A DNA stretch of 64,000 nt from Acidovorax delafieldii (GTDB lineage: Bacteria > Pseudomonadota > Gammaproteobacteria > Burkholderiales > Burkholderiaceae_C): NCBI GenBank assembly GCA_002377855.1, contig DFQQ01000027.1, positions 62,001-126,000 of the forward strand, in the 5' to 3' direction. A program made the position numbers and the translations under genes. The notes under the pieces were generated by a model, which worked only from the letters and a program-made list of their open reading frames with translations, had not been told where the DNA came from and searched no databases. Positions 16,866-27,995 of this stretch are shown piece by piece. How positions within the stretch are numbered: the stretch's first letter is position 1; the number at the start of each line of letters is the position of its first letter.

Positions 16866-18026
16866 ATGAATCTTGCCTCGTTTGCCTGTAACCCGGCGGA
16901 CAGCAAGGGGCGCCTGCATCCGGAAGTGGCCGCTCCGACGCGCACCGACTTTCAGCGGGATCGGGATCGGATCGTCCACTCTACGGCGTTCCGCAGGCTG
17001 GTCTACAAAACCCAGGTGTTTCTCAATCACGAGGGCGATCTGTTCAGAACGCGGTTGACCCATTCATTGGAGGTTGCACAGCTTGGACGCTCTATTGCCC
17101 GTGCGCTGGGTATCAATGAGGATCTCGTCGAGGCCGTGTCGCTGGCGCATGACTTGGGGCACACACCTTTCGGGCATGCCGGGCAAGATGCGCTGAACGA
17201 CTGCATGGGAGCTTTTGGCGGTTTTGAGCACAATCTCCAAAGCCTGCGAGTGGTCGACAGTCTGGAAGAGCGGTATCCGGCCTACGATGGGCTGAATCTC
17301 ACGTTTGAAACCCGTGAAGGCATCCTCAAGCACTGTTCCCTGCCCAATGCGCAACGCCTGGAACAGATCGAGCCGGGCGGCGTGGGTTCGCGCTTTGTGC
17401 ACAAACGGCAACCGAGCCTTGAAGCACAGTTGTGCAATTTGGCTGATGAAATAGCCTATAACGCCCACGACATCGACGACGGCGTGCGCTCTGGGTTGTT
17501 GACGCTGGAGCAGTTGGACGAAGTCGAACTGTTTGCGCGCTATCGCGCCGAGGCGACGCGTGAGCATCCGCATTTGCTGGACGCCGGAATGCAGCGTCGC
17601 TGCCTGCACGAGTCAATTCGCCGCATGCTCAGCGCCCAGGTCTACGATGTGATGGATTCAACGCGGGACGCGCTCAATGAACACAAGCCTCTAAACGTAG
17701 AAGAGGTCCGTGCCCTGCCTGTGTTGGTGCGCTTTAGCCCCTTGATGCGGGAGCAGTCGTTGGAGCTGAAGCGCTTTTTGTTCAGGGCTTTGTACCGCCA
17801 TCCCCAGGTCATGGAGATGGCGGGGGGCGCGAAGCAGATCGTGCGGGATTTGTTTACTCTATACATGAGCAGCCCCCAAGAAATGAAGCCGGCCTACGCC
17901 CTGAAAGCCCAGCAGGGCGACGAGAAAGCCCGAGCCGTGACCGTCTCCGATTTCATTGCTGGGATGACGGATCGATATGCCATCCGTGAGCATGAGCGCC
18001 TTTCTGGTCAGCGGCTGATGGCCTGA
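16866..18026 (+). CDS. dgt: Deoxyguanosinetriphosphate triphosphohydrolase-like protein
   Basis: 386 residues of the HD-superfamily dNTP triphosphohydrolase family, which cleaves dGTP or other dNTPs to nucleoside and tripolyphosphate. Motifs: YKTQVFLNHEGDLFRTRLTH, then the metal site HSLEVAQLGRSIARALG and AHDLGHTPFGHAG, and later NLADEIAYNAHDIDDG. In Comamonadaceae dgt commonly follows aroB, as here. Only repeat A separates the two genes, so co-transcription is likely. Substrate preference cannot be read from sequence. Confidence 0.93.
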   Translation: MNLASFACNPADSKGRLHPEVAAPTRTDFQRDRDRIVHSTAFRRLVYKTQVFLNHEGDLFRTRLTHSLEVAQLGRSIARALGINEDLVEAVSLAHDLGHTPFGHAGQDALNDCMGAFGGFEHNLQSLRVVDSLEERYPAYDGLNLTFETREGILKHCSLPNAQRLEQIEPGGVGSRFVHKRQPSLEAQLCNLADEIAYNAHDIDDGVRSGLLTLEQLDEVELFARYRAEATREHPHLLDAGMQRRCLHESIRRMLSAQVYDVMDSTRDALNEHKPLNVEEVRALPVLVRFSPLMREQSLELKRFLFRALYRHPQVMEMAGGAKQIVRDLFTLYMSSPQEMKPAYALKAQQGDEKARAVTVSDFIAGMTDRYAIREHERLSGQRLMA

Positions 18027-18107
18027 GCCTGGCATTACGGGGGCGGGAGAGTGGGGAATACAATCCGCACCTTTCCCCGATGCGACGGACCAGCCGTTCT
18101 CTGCCAG

Positions 18108-18752
18108 ATGCCTTCCCCCATTTCTCCCAACCCCGAGACGCCGTCCTTGCCCGCAGATATCAGCGAGGCCGTGGTGCTGCAGGACACCGTTCGTTGGCTT
18201 GAGCGTGCCGTGATTGGCCTGAATCTTTGTCCGTTTGCCAAAGGAGTGCACGTCAAAGGGCAAGTGCATTACGTGATCAGCCATGCCACGGAGCCAGACG
18301 TGCTCCTCAACGATTTAAGGCGTGAATTGGTAGCGCTCCAAGAGAGTTCTGCCGATGAGCGGGACACGACTCTGCTGGTGGCGCCGGCCTGCATGGGAGA
18401 CTTTCTAGATTTCAATGATTTCACAGCGTTGGCTGACGATGTCATTGAAGACCTGAGGCTGGAGGGTGTTTTGCAGGTGGCATTCTTTCACCCGAAGTTT
18501 CAATTTGCGGGGACGCAGATGGACGACATTTCCAACTGCACCAATCGCACGCCTTACCCGACCTTGCATTTGTTGCGTGAAGCAAGCATTGACCGCGCTG
18601 TGGAGGTGTTTCCTGAAGCCGATGCGATTTTTGAGAGAAACATCGAAGTGCTGGAAGCGCTGGGGCCGCAGGGATGGGACGATCTGGACGTGGGCGCCAG
18701 GTGCCCCGTTCGCCCGCCGCACGCCCTCGATCACAAGGAACTCATGCCATGA
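18108..18752 (+). CDS. DUF1415 family protein
   Basis: About 214 residues. The family signature AVIGLNLCPFAKGV near residue 45 and the later segment VAFFHPKFQFAG...CTNRTPYPTLHLLRE identify DUF1415, a conserved proteobacterial family without known function whose Cys and His residues suggest metal or redox chemistry. The ATG at 18108 is preferred to an upstream ATG at 18051 because the extra 19 residues look unlike protein. It is translationally coupled (ATGA) to the methyltransferase gene downstream. Confidence 0.85.
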   Translation: MPSPISPNPETPSLPADISEAVVLQDTVRWLERAVIGLNLCPFAKGVHVKGQVHYVISHATEPDVLLNDLRRELVALQESSADERDTTLLVAPACMGDFLDFNDFTALADDVIEDLRLEGVLQVAFFHPKFQFAGTQMDDISNCTNRTPYPTLHLLREASIDRAVEVFPEADAIFERNIEVLEALGPQGWDDLDVGARCPVRPPHALDHKELMP

Positions 18753-19678
18753 CAACGCGGCGGCAAAACGGCTTGAAGGGCGGGGAAACGGGTAAAAAAG
18801 CTCCAGCCAAAAATCTCATGAGAGAGCGCTCGGCAGACGCCTCTGTGCAGCAGGAGTTGCGTCCCGGTCAGTCGATTGAGTTGCTCAAGGAGCTGCATAT
18901 CCTGACGCGGGAAGGGCGGCTGAACCAAGATTCGCGCCGCAAACTCAAGCAGGTCTATCACCTGTTCAACTTCATTGAACCCCTGCTTCAAGAATTCTCG
19001 CAGGACGGGCGCAGCCCCAGCTTGGCAGATCATGGGGCCGGGAAGTCCTACCTCGGATTCATCCTGTACGACCTGTACTTCAAGGCGCTTGGTCGCGGAC
19101 ACATCTTTGGCATCGAAACCCGCGCAGAACTCGTGGACCGATCAAGGGAGCTGGCGGCGGGCTTGGGCTTTGATCGTATGTCCTTTCTGAATCTGTCGGT
19201 GGCTGACGCGATGGGTGTGGCCGAGTTGCCAGCGCAGTTTGACGTGGTGACTGCCTTGCACGCGTGCGATACGGCAACCGACGATGCCATCGCTTTTGGA
19301 TTGCAAAAGCAGGCCAAGGCCATGGTGCTCGTTCCCTGCTGCCAGGCGGAGATGGCGGCTTGTTTGCGCCGCGACAAAGCGCTGCAGTTGGCGCGCACCC
19401 CGCTGGCGGAGCTCTGGCGGCATCCGCTGCACACCCGTGAGCTGGGCAGCCAGGTGACCAATGTGCTGCGTTGTCTTTTTCTGGAGACGCGGGGGTACCA
19501 AGTGACCGTCACGGAATTGGTAGGGTGGGAACACAGCATGAAAAACGAGCTGATCATTGCCCGTTATACAGGCCAGAAAAAGCGCAGTGCTGCAGAGCGA
19601 CTGACCGCCTTGCTGCGCGAGTTTGGCCTGGAACAGTCTATGGGGCCAAGGTTCGGAATTGAACCCGCATCACCTTGA
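18749..19678 (+). CDS. Class I SAM-dependent methyltransferase (Methyltransf_32-like)
   Basis: 309 residues. A basic N-terminal ~70 residues is followed by a Rossmann methyltransferase domain: SLADHGAGKSYLGFILYDLY is motif I-like, IFGIETRAELVDRSRELAAG holds the acidic ribose-binding residue, and QFDVVTALHACDTATDDAIA matches motif IV. The sequence LVPCCQAEM is typical of the group of uncharacterised methyltransferases related to rRNA/tRNA-modifying and GSTCD-like enzymes. Substrate unknown. It overlaps the DUF1415 stop codon by ATGA, so the two are probably functionally linked. Confidence 0.8.
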   Translation: MTTRRQNGLKGGETGKKAPAKNLMRERSADASVQQELRPGQSIELLKELHILTREGRLNQDSRRKLKQVYHLFNFIEPLLQEFSQDGRSPSLADHGAGKSYLGFILYDLYFKALGRGHIFGIETRAELVDRSRELAAGLGFDRMSFLNLSVADAMGVAELPAQFDVVTALHACDTATDDAIAFGLQKQAKAMVLVPCCQAEMAACLRRDKALQLARTPLAELWRHPLHTRELGSQVTNVLRCLFLETRGYQVTVTELVGWEHSMKNELIIARYTGQKKRSAAERLTALLREFGLEQSMGPRFGIEPASP

Positions 19679-19746
19679 GCTGCGCAGAGGCGGATTAACC
19701 ATCACCAGTTGAAGCCGTCGTTCGGCCGAATCATCAGCGCACCTTT

Positions 19747-20445
19747 ATGGCCCGTCTACCTCGTCTGACACTGCCGGATCACCCCCATCACGTCATTCAG
19801 CGCGGCAATAACCGCCAGACGGTATTCACCGATGGGGAAGATTTCGAGAAGATGCTCACACTGATGGGTGAGCATTCTCAAAAGAATGGCATGGCAGTGC
19901 ACGCTTACGTGCTGATGCCCAATCACTTCCATCTGCTCGTGACCCCCACGTCTGAAGCTGGGCTGCCGAAGATGATGCAGTCGATGGGCAGGGCGTATGC
20001 CCAATACTTCAACAAGCGGCACCAGCGTACCGGCACTTTGTGGGACGGACGTTACCGTGCCACTGTGCTGGAAGCGCAGAGTTTTTTACTGCCCTGCATG
20101 ACTTATATCGACCTCAACCCGGTGCGGGGCGGGTTGGTAGAGCAGGCGGCTGATTATCGTTGGTCCAGCTGTGCTCATTGGTTGGGTCTGAAGCATGACC
20201 GCTTGCTGAGTCCGCATGCGTGCTACTGGGCGTTGGGCAATACGCCCTTTGCGCGTGAGGCCGCGTATCAAGCGCTCCTTGGTGCTGGGCTGTCGTCCCA
20301 AACAGAGGGCGCACTGGTTCGGACAGCGCTCAATGGATGGGCGCTGGGGAGCGCGGAATTCATCGAAGCTCTGCAGCAGAAGACAGACCGGCGACTCCTT
20401 CAGTCCAGGCCTGGTAGGCCTCGCAAAGCCAGCGCTCCCCAGTAA
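19747..20445 (+). CDS. REP-associated tyrosine transposase (Y1_Tnp, RAYT)
   Basis: 232 residues. The HUH motif appears in MPNHFHLLVTPT (H-x-H), and the catalytic Tyr is probably in GRAYAQYFNKRHQRTGTLWD. The phrase DHPHHVIQRGNNRQTVF is characteristic of the IS200-related, single-copy RAYT family. RAYTs bind and nick REP palindromes at GTAG-like sites and are thought to spread them. The C-terminal extension (DYRWSSCAHWLG onward) is usual for this subgroup. A palindromic element lies just downstream (20522-20548). It is intact, so it may be active. Confidence 0.92.
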   Translation: MARLPRLTLPDHPHHVIQRGNNRQTVFTDGEDFEKMLTLMGEHSQKNGMAVHAYVLMPNHFHLLVTPTSEAGLPKMMQSMGRAYAQYFNKRHQRTGTLWDGRYRATVLEAQSFLLPCMTYIDLNPVRGGLVEQAADYRWSSCAHWLGLKHDRLLSPHACYWALGNTPFAREAAYQALLGAGLSSQTEGALVRTALNGWALGSAEFIEALQQKTDRRLLQSRPGRPRKASAPQ

Positions 20446-20521
20446 CGATCGTCACTCATTGGGCGTTACTCGGTCTATTTAAATATGTCCCCAATTTTTT
20501 ATGTCCAGTGAGTCTTGGTGA

Positions 20522-20548
20522 ATTAAATGGAATCCGACCCCATTTAAT
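20522..20548. repeat. Palindromic element next to the RAYT gene
   Basis: ATTAAATGG (20522-20530) and CCATTTAAT (20540-20548) form a perfect 9-bp stem with the 9-nt loop AATCCGACC. Just before it comes the AT-rich stretch atttaaatatgtccccaattttttatgtcc (20477-20507). This pair of sequences is the type seen at the ends of RAYT-associated units and fits the neighbour gene. Confidence 0.65.
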
Positions 20549-20614
20549 GTGCTTGCGTCTCATGTTGCATTGCACTAATCTCGGCTTCCCTGCGAAAAAT
20601 ATGAGGAGTGCGCC

Positions 20615-23600
20615 ATGACCACGGCTGCCGAGATCCAGCATCTGCAACAACACGGTTTGTATTCATCGGGTAACGAACACGACGCCTGCGGCCTCGGGTT
20701 TGTGGCCCACATCAAGGGCATCAAGCGCCACGACATCGTGACGCAGGCCCTGAAGATCCTGGAAAACATCGACCACCGTGGCGCCGTGGGTGCCGATCCG
20801 CTGATGGGTGATGGCGCCGGTATCCTGATCCAGATCCCTGATGCGCTGTACCGCGAAGAAATGGCCAATCAGGGCGTGACCTTGCCTGCTGCGGGTGAAT
20901 ACGGCGTCGGCATGATCTTTCTGCCCAAGGAGCATGCCTCCCGCTTGGCGTGCGAGCAGGAGATGGAGCGCGCCATCAAGGCCGAAGGCCAGGTTCTGCT
21001 GGGCTGGCGAGATGTGCCGGTGAATGTGGACATGCCCATGTCCCCCACCGTGCGCAAGAAGGAACCCATCCTGCGCCAGGTTTTCATCGGCCGTGGCAAC
21101 GACGTGATCGTGCAGGACGCGCTCGAGCGCAAGCTGTACGTGATCCGCAAGACGGCCAGTGCCAACATCCAGGCTCTCAAGCTCAAGCACAGCAAGGAAT
21201 ATTACGTTCCTTCCATGTCCAGCCGCACGGTGGTCTACAAGGGCCTGCTGCTGGCTGATCAGGTGGGCGTGTACTACAAAGACCTGTCCGACGAGCGCTG
21301 CGTCTCGGCCATCGGTTTGGTGCACCAGCGTTTCTCCACCAACACCTTCCCCGAGTGGCCGCTGGCCCACCCCTACCGCTATGTGGCGCACAACGGTGAG
21401 ATCAACACCGTCAAGGGCAACTACAACTGGATGAAGGCCCGCGAAGGCGTGATGGCCTCGCCCGTGCTCGCGGCCGACCTGCAAAAGCTCTACCCCATCA
21501 GCTTTGCCGACCAGTCCGACACCGCCACGTTCGACAACTGCCTTGAGCTGTTGACCATGGCCGGCTACCCCATCAGCCAGGCTGTGATGATGATGATCCC
21601 TGAGCCCTGGGAGCAGCACACCACCATGGACGAGCGCCGCCGCGCTTTCTATGAATACCACGCCGCCATGCTCGAGCCCTGGGACGGCCCGGCCTCCATC
21701 GTGTTCACCGATGGACGCCAGATTGGCGCCACGCTGGACCGCAACGGCCTGCGCCCCTCGCGCTACTGCATCACCGACGACGACCTCGTCATCATGGGTT
21801 CGGAATCGGGCGTGCTGCCAATTCCTGAGAACAAGATCGTGCGTAAGTGGCGCCTGCAGCCCGGCAAGATGTTCCTGATCGACCTGGAACAAGGTCGCAT
21901 GATCGACGACGACGAACTCAAGGCCAACGTCGTCAACACCAAGCCCTACAAGCAGTGGATCGAGAACCTGCGCATCAAGCTCGACAGCATCGACGCGGGT
22001 GACACTGCCGCCGCTGCGGCGCCTGCCGACCTGCCCTTGCTCGACCGCCAGCAGGCCTTTGGCTACACGCAGGAAGACATCAAGTTCCTGATGGCGCCCA
22101 TGGCCAAGAACGGCGAAGAAGGCATCGGCTCCATGGGCAACGACAGCCCGCTGGCCGTGCTCTCCGGCAAGAACAAGCCGCTGTACAACTACTTCAAGCA
22201 GCTGTTCGCCCAGGTGACGAACCCGCCGATCGATCCGATCCGTGAAGCCATCGTGATGTCGCTCAACAGCTTCATCGGCCCCAAGCCCAACCTGCTGGAC
22301 ATCAACCAGGTCAACCCGCCCATGCGGCTTGAAGTGAGCCAGCCCGTGCTCGACTTTGCCGACATGGCCAAGCTGCGCGACATTGAACGCTACACGAACG
22401 GCAAGTTCAAGAGCGTCACCATCGACATCACCTACCCACTGAGCTGGGGCCGTGAGGGCGTGGAAGCCAAGCTGGCATCGTTGTGCGCGCAAGCCGTGGA
22501 CGCGATCAAGGGCGGTGCCAACATCCTCATCATCAGCGATCGCGCCGTGAGCGCCGCGCAAGTGGCCATTCCCGCGCTGCTGGCGCTGTCAGCCATCCAC
22601 CAGCACTTGGTGGTCACGGGCCTGCGCACCACGGCTGGCCTGGTGGTCGAAACGGGCACTGCCCGCGAAGTGCACCACTTTGCCGTGCTGGCGGGTTACG
22701 GCGCCGAAGCCGTGCACCCCTACCTCGCCATGGAAACCCTGGCAGAGATGCACAAGGACCTGGGCGGCGACCTGTCGGCCGACAAGGCCATCTACAACTA
22801 CGTGAAGGCCATCGGCAAGGGCCTGTCCAAGATCATGTCCAAGATGGGCGTGAGCACGTACATGAGCTACTGCGGCGCCCAGCTGTTCGAGGCCATCGGC
22901 CTGAACACGGAAACCGTGGGCAAGTACTTCACCGGCACCGCCAGCCGCGTGGAAGGCATCGGCGTGTTCGAGATCGCCGAAGAAGCCATCCGCATGCACA
23001 AGGCCGCGTTTGGTGACGACCCCGTGCTCGAAACCATGCTGGACGCAGGCGGCGAATACGCCTGGCGCGCCCGCGGCGAAGAGCACATGTGGAGCCCGGA
23101 CGCGATTGCCAAGCTGCAGCACTCCACGCGTGCCAACAACTGGAACACGTACAAGGAATACGCCCAGATCATCAACGACCAGAGCAAGCGCCACATGACG
23201 CTGCGCGGCCTGTTCGAGTTCAAGATTGACCCCGCCAAGGCGATCCCGGTGGACGAGGTCGAGCCCGCTAAGGAAATCGTCAAGCGCTTTGCCACCGGCG
23301 CCATGTCGCTGGGCTCCATTTCTACCGAGGCGCACGCCACGCTGGCCGTGGCCATGAACCGCATTGGCGGCAAGAGCAACACCGGTGAAGGCGGCGAAGA
23401 CGCAGCCCGCTACCGCAACGAACTCAAGGGCATCCCGATCAAGAAGGGCGATACCTTGAAGAGCGTGATCGGCGCCGAGAACGTCGAGGTCGATCTGCCT
23501 TTGCTGGACGGCGACTCGCTGCGCAGCCGCATCAAGCAGGTGGCTTCGGGCCGCTTTGGGGTGACGGCGGAGTACCTGTCGTCTGCCGACCAGATCCAGA

Positions 23601-25348
23601 TCAAGATGGCCCAGGGCGCCAAGCCCGGCGAGGGCGGTCAGCTGCCCGGCGGCAAAGTCTCCAACTACATCGGCAAGCTGCGCCACAGCGTGCCCGGCGT
23701 CGGCCTGATCTCGCCTCCGCCGCACCACGATATCTACTCCATCGAGGACCTGGCCCAGCTGATCCACGATCTGAAGAACGTGGCACCTCATGCTGGCATC
23801 AGCGTCAAGCTGGTGTCTGAAGTGGGCGTGGGCACCATTGCGGCTGGTGTGGCCAAGTGCAAGAGCGACCACGTGGTGATCGCAGGGCACGACGGCGGCA
23901 CGGGCGCTTCGCCCTGGTCGTCCATTAAGCACGCCGGCGGCCCGTGGGAAATCGGCCTGGCGGAAACCCAGCAGACGCTGGTGCTGAACCGCCTGCGTGG
24001 CCGTATCCGCGTGCAGGCCGACGGCCAGATGAAGACCGGCCGCGACGTCGCCATCGGCGCCCTGCTGGGCGCTGACGAATTCGGTTTTGCCACGGCCCCG
24101 CTGGTGGTCGAAGGCTGCATCATGATGCGCAAGTGCCACCTGAACACCTGCCCGGTAGGCGTGGCCACGCAAGACCCTGAGCTGCGCGCCAAGTTCTCTG
24201 GCAAGCCCGAGCACGTGGTGAACTACTTCTTCTTCATCGCCGAAGAAGTGCGCCAGATCATGGCCCAGCTGGGCATCCGCAAGTTCGACGACCTGATCGG
24301 CCGTACCGACCTGCTCGACATGCGCCAGGGCCTGGAACACTGGAAGGCACGCGGCCTGGACTTCAGCCGCCTGTTTGCCCAGCCCAATGTGCCCGCCGAT
24401 GTGCCCCGCTTCCATGTGGACGTGCAGGACCACAACATCGAGCACACGCTGGACCGCAAGCTCATCGAGCGCAGCAAGCCCGCCATTGAAAAGGGCGAGC
24501 GCGTGCAGTTCATCGAGGTCGCACGCAACGTGAACCGCTCGGTGGGTGCCATGCTGTCGGGCGCGGTGACCCGCGTGCATCCTGAGGGCCTGCCGGACGA
24601 CACCATCCGCATCCAGCTCGAAGGCACGGGCGGCCAGTCGTTCGGCGCGTTCCTCACGCGTGGCATCACGCTGTACCTGATTGGCGACGCCAACGACTAC
24701 ACGGGCAAGGGCCTGTCGGGTGGCCGCGTGATCGTGCGCCCCAGCATCGACTTCCGCGGCGACGCCGTGCGCAACACCATCGTGGGCAACACGGTGATGT
24801 ACGGCGCGACGACGGGCGAGGCCTTCTTCAGCGGGGTGGCCGGCGAGCGTTTTGCCGTGCGTCTGTCGGGCGCCACGGCGGTGGTGGAAGGCACGGGCGA
24901 CCATGGCTGCGAATACATGACCGGTGGCACCGTGGTGGTGCTGGGCAAGACCGGCCGCAACTTTGCAGCCGGCATGAGCGGCGGCGTGGCGTACGTGTAC
25001 GACGAAGACGGCCAGTTCGACACCCGCTGCAACATGTCGATGGTGACGCTGGAGCGTATCCTGCCCACCACAGAACAAGAAGCGACGGTGCCGCGCTCGA
25101 TCTGGCACAACGGCCAAACCGACGAAGCCCAGCTCAAGAAGCTGCTGGAAGACCACAACCGCTGGACCGGCAGCAAGCGCGCGCGCGAGCTGCTGGACAA
25201 CTGGGCCGCGTCGCGCAGCAAGTTCGTCAAGGTCTTCCCGACCGAATACAAGCGTGCCCTGGCAGAGATTTATGAACGAAAAGTGCTGGAAGAGCCCGAT
25301 ACGCCAGCGGTAGCAGCTATCAAAAATGAAGCGGTGCCTGCCAAGTAA
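20615..25348 (+). CDS. gltB: Glutamate synthase [NADPH], large subunit
   Basis: 1577 residues; transfers the amide of glutamine to 2-oxoglutarate. A 24-residue propeptide ends before the nucleophilic Cys25 in NEHDACGLGFVAHIKG (class II glutaminase). Central and FMN-binding synthase domains follow (SLGSISTEAHATLAVAMNRI, GEGGEDAARY, then SPPPHHDIYSIEDLAQLIHD, VIAGHDGGTGASPWSSIKHA). The Fe-S cysteines are in MMRKCHLNTCPVGVATQDPE, and the GXGXG beta-helix domain is C-terminal. Ribosome site AGGAG upstream. The last ~10 codons (AVAAIKNEA) run through a copy of the dispersed repeat. Operon with gltD. Confidence 0.97.
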   Translation: MTTAAEIQHLQQHGLYSSGNEHDACGLGFVAHIKGIKRHDIVTQALKILENIDHRGAVGADPLMGDGAGILIQIPDALYREEMANQGVTLPAAGEYGVGMIFLPKEHASRLACEQEMERAIKAEGQVLLGWRDVPVNVDMPMSPTVRKKEPILRQVFIGRGNDVIVQDALERKLYVIRKTASANIQALKLKHSKEYYVPSMSSRTVVYKGLLLADQVGVYYKDLSDERCVSAIGLVHQRFSTNTFPEWPLAHPYRYVAHNGEINTVKGNYNWMKAREGVMASPVLAADLQKLYPISFADQSDTATFDNCLELLTMAGYPISQAVMMMIPEPWEQHTTMDERRRAFYEYHAAMLEPWDGPASIVFTDGRQIGATLDRNGLRPSRYCITDDDLVIMGSESGVLPIPENKIVRKWRLQPGKMFLIDLEQGRMIDDDELKANVVNTKPYKQWIENLRIKLDSIDAGDTAAAAAPADLPLLDRQQAFGYTQEDIKFLMAPMAKNGEEGIGSMGNDSPLAVLSGKNKPLYNYFKQLFAQVTNPPIDPIREAIVMSLNSFIGPKPNLLDINQVNPPMRLEVSQPVLDFADMAKLRDIERYTNGKFKSVTIDITYPLSWGREGVEAKLASLCAQAVDAIKGGANILIISDRAVSAAQVAIPALLALSAIHQHLVVTGLRTTAGLVVETGTAREVHHFAVLAGYGAEAVHPYLAMETLAEMHKDLGGDLSADKAIYNYVKAIGKGLSKIMSKMGVSTYMSYCGAQLFEAIGLNTETVGKYFTGTASRVEGIGVFEIAEEAIRMHKAAFGDDPVLETMLDAGGEYAWRARGEEHMWSPDAIAKLQHSTRANNWNTYKEYAQIINDQSKRHMTLRGLFEFKIDPAKAIPVDEVEPAKEIVKRFATGAMSLGSISTEAHATLAVAMNRIGGKSNTGEGGEDAARYRNELKGIPIKKGDTLKSVIGAENVEVDLPLLDGDSLRSRIKQVASGRFGVTAEYLSSADQIQIKMAQGAKPGEGGQLPGGKVSNYIGKLRHSVPGVGLISPPPHHDIYSIEDLAQLIHDLKNVAPHAGISVKLVSEVGVGTIAAGVAKCKSDHVVIAGHDGGTGASPWSSIKHAGGPWEIGLAETQQTLVLNRLRGRIRVQADGQMKTGRDVAIGALLGADEFGFATAPLVVEGCIMMRKCHLNTCPVGVATQDPELRAKFSGKPEHVVNYFFFIAEEVRQIMAQLGIRKFDDLIGRTDLLDMRQGLEHWKARGLDFSRLFAQPNVPADVPRFHVDVQDHNIEHTLDRKLIERSKPAIEKGERVQFIEVARNVNRSVGAMLSGAVTRVHPEGLPDDTIRIQLEGTGGQSFGAFLTRGITLYLIGDANDYTGKGLSGGRVIVRPSIDFRGDAVRNTIVGNTVMYGATTGEAFFSGVAGERFAVRLSGATAVVEGTGDHGCEYMTGGTVVVLGKTGRNFAAGMSGGVAYVYDEDGQFDTRCNMSMVTLERILPTTEQEATVPRSIWHNGQTDEAQLKKLLEDHNRWTGSKRARELLDNWAASRSKFVKVFPTEYKRALAEIYERKVLEEPDTPAVAAIKNEAVPAK
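25304..25330 (-). repeat. Repeat fragment inside the gltB 3' end
   Basis: Read on the minus strand, ttcatttttgatagctgctaccgctgg equals the left half of the dispersed repeat seen at 16801. It encodes the last residues of GltB in frame and stops shortly before the stop codon. Confidence 0.6.
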
Positions 25349-25400
25349 GGCTGTACTGCAGATCACAGCACATCATTCATAGAGAGATAAGGACACTGTC

Positions 25401-26879
<1,479 letters not shown>

Positions 26880-26909
26880 GCGGGTGCGGCCGGGTGCCGC
26901 CCCCATCCC

Positions 26910-26937
26910 AAGCGCCCTGCGGGGCGCTTTTCTTTTT
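26910..26937 (+). terminator. Rho-independent terminator of gltBD
   Basis: AAGCGCCC-TGC-GGGGCGCTT stem followed by TTCTTTTT, 30 bases after the gltD stop. Confidence 0.9.
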
Positions 26938-26995
26938 GCTATGGAATTTGTAGTGGTCGCCGCTTGTCGGGCGGGCGCTGGAAGGTGATTTAAAG
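26938..26995 (+). repeat. Dispersed ~60-bp repeat, diverged copy B
   Basis: gctatggaatttgtagtggtcgccgcttgtcgggcgggcgctgg follows the gltD terminator at once and keeps the order of elements of copy A (gctat, gaattt, tag, gcgctt/cgcttgtc, gcgct), but with many changes. Weaker match than the others. Confidence 0.5.
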
Positions 26996-27125
26996 CTGAC
27001 TGATGGCGCCCCGCGCAAGCCGCCTGCACAGCCGCCACGGCGCCGTAGCAGACAATAGAGGGCTTTGCGCCGTGGCCCCCAGTGGGTGCCGTGTTCCATT
27101 TTTGTGATTTGAGAGCCGATTTGCC

Positions 27126-27923
27126 ATGAAGAAGACCGCTGCCGCTGCCCTTGTTTTGCTGGGCGCCTTGCTTGCTGGGTGCAGCAAGACCGAAACCCCT
27201 GCGCCTGCACCCGCCACACCCGCGCCAGCCGCGGTGACCAAGATCGTCGTGGGCCTGGACGACAACTTCCCCCCCATGGGTTTCCGTGATGAGAAGAACG
27301 AACTGGTGGGCTTCGACATCGACATGGCCAAGGAAGCCGCCAAGCGTGTGGGCCTGGAAGTGACCTTCAAGCCCATCGACTGGAGCGCCAAGGAAGCCGA
27401 ACTGTCGGGCAAGCGCGTGGACGCGTTGTGGAACGGCCTGACCATCACCGAAGAGCGCAAGCAGAACATCGCCTTCACCGCGCCCTACATGGAAAACCAC
27501 CAGATCATCGTGGTGGCAGCCGGCTCTGCCATCAAGACCAAGGCCGACCTGGCCGGCAAGACCGTGGGCGCCCAGGAGGGCAGCAGTGCCGTGGACGCCG
27601 TGAAGAAGGAAGACGCTGTCTTCAAGAGCTTCAAGGACTTCAAGACCTTTGGCGACAATGTGACGGCGCTGATGGACCTGTCCACCGGCCGCCTGGATGC
27701 CGTGGTGGTTGACGAAGTGGTGGGCCGTTACTACGTGGCTAAGAAGCCCCAGGACTACGTGGTGCTGGAAGCGCACTTCGGCACGGAAGACTACGGCGTG
27801 GGCGTGCGCAAGGACGACACCGAACTGCAGGGCAAGCTCGACAAGGCACTGGCGGACATGAAGGCCGACGGCGCTGCCGCCAAGATTGCCGAGCAGTGGT
27901 TCGGCAAGAACATCATCAAATAA
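27126..27923 (+). CDS. Polar amino-acid ABC transporter substrate-binding lipoprotein
   Basis: 265 residues. Lipoprotein signal with Cys in LLAGCSK, an Ala/Pro linker, then the type 3 solute-binding fold: KIVVGLDDNFPPMGFRDEKN, ELVGFDIDMAKEAAKRVGLE and EERKQNIAFTAPYMENHQII are the family signatures. Amphipathic ligand residues of HisJ/GlnH/FliY relatives appear in similar places, but the amino acid transported cannot be told. It heads a three-gene operon with permease and ATPase. A long hairpin follows the stop, which may set a higher level for this protein than for the membrane parts. Confidence 0.92.
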   Translation: MKKTAAAALVLLGALLAGCSKTETPAPAPATPAPAAVTKIVVGLDDNFPPMGFRDEKNELVGFDIDMAKEAAKRVGLEVTFKPIDWSAKEAELSGKRVDALWNGLTITEERKQNIAFTAPYMENHQIIVVAAGSAIKTKADLAGKTVGAQEGSSAVDAVKKEDAVFKSFKDFKTFGDNVTALMDLSTGRLDAVVVDEVVGRYYVAKKPQDYVVLEAHFGTEDYGVGVRKDDTELQGKLDKALADMKADGAAAKIAEQWFGKNIIK

Positions 27924-27995
27924 CTTCGGCACATTCCCCTGGGCGGCAACGCCGCTTCTGCCTTCTCTTTCCTTGCTAAGCAAGTCGGGAAGGGG

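Noticed and set aside
20663..22561. 632-codon open frame on the minus strand
   Set aside because: Antisense shadow of gltB with low-complexity composition and no ribosome site.
22589..25366. 925-codon open frame on the minus strand
   Set aside because: Lies wholly antisense to gltB. It reads as a His/Ala/Val-rich sequence typical of the reverse frame of high-GC coding DNA and has no domain motifs.
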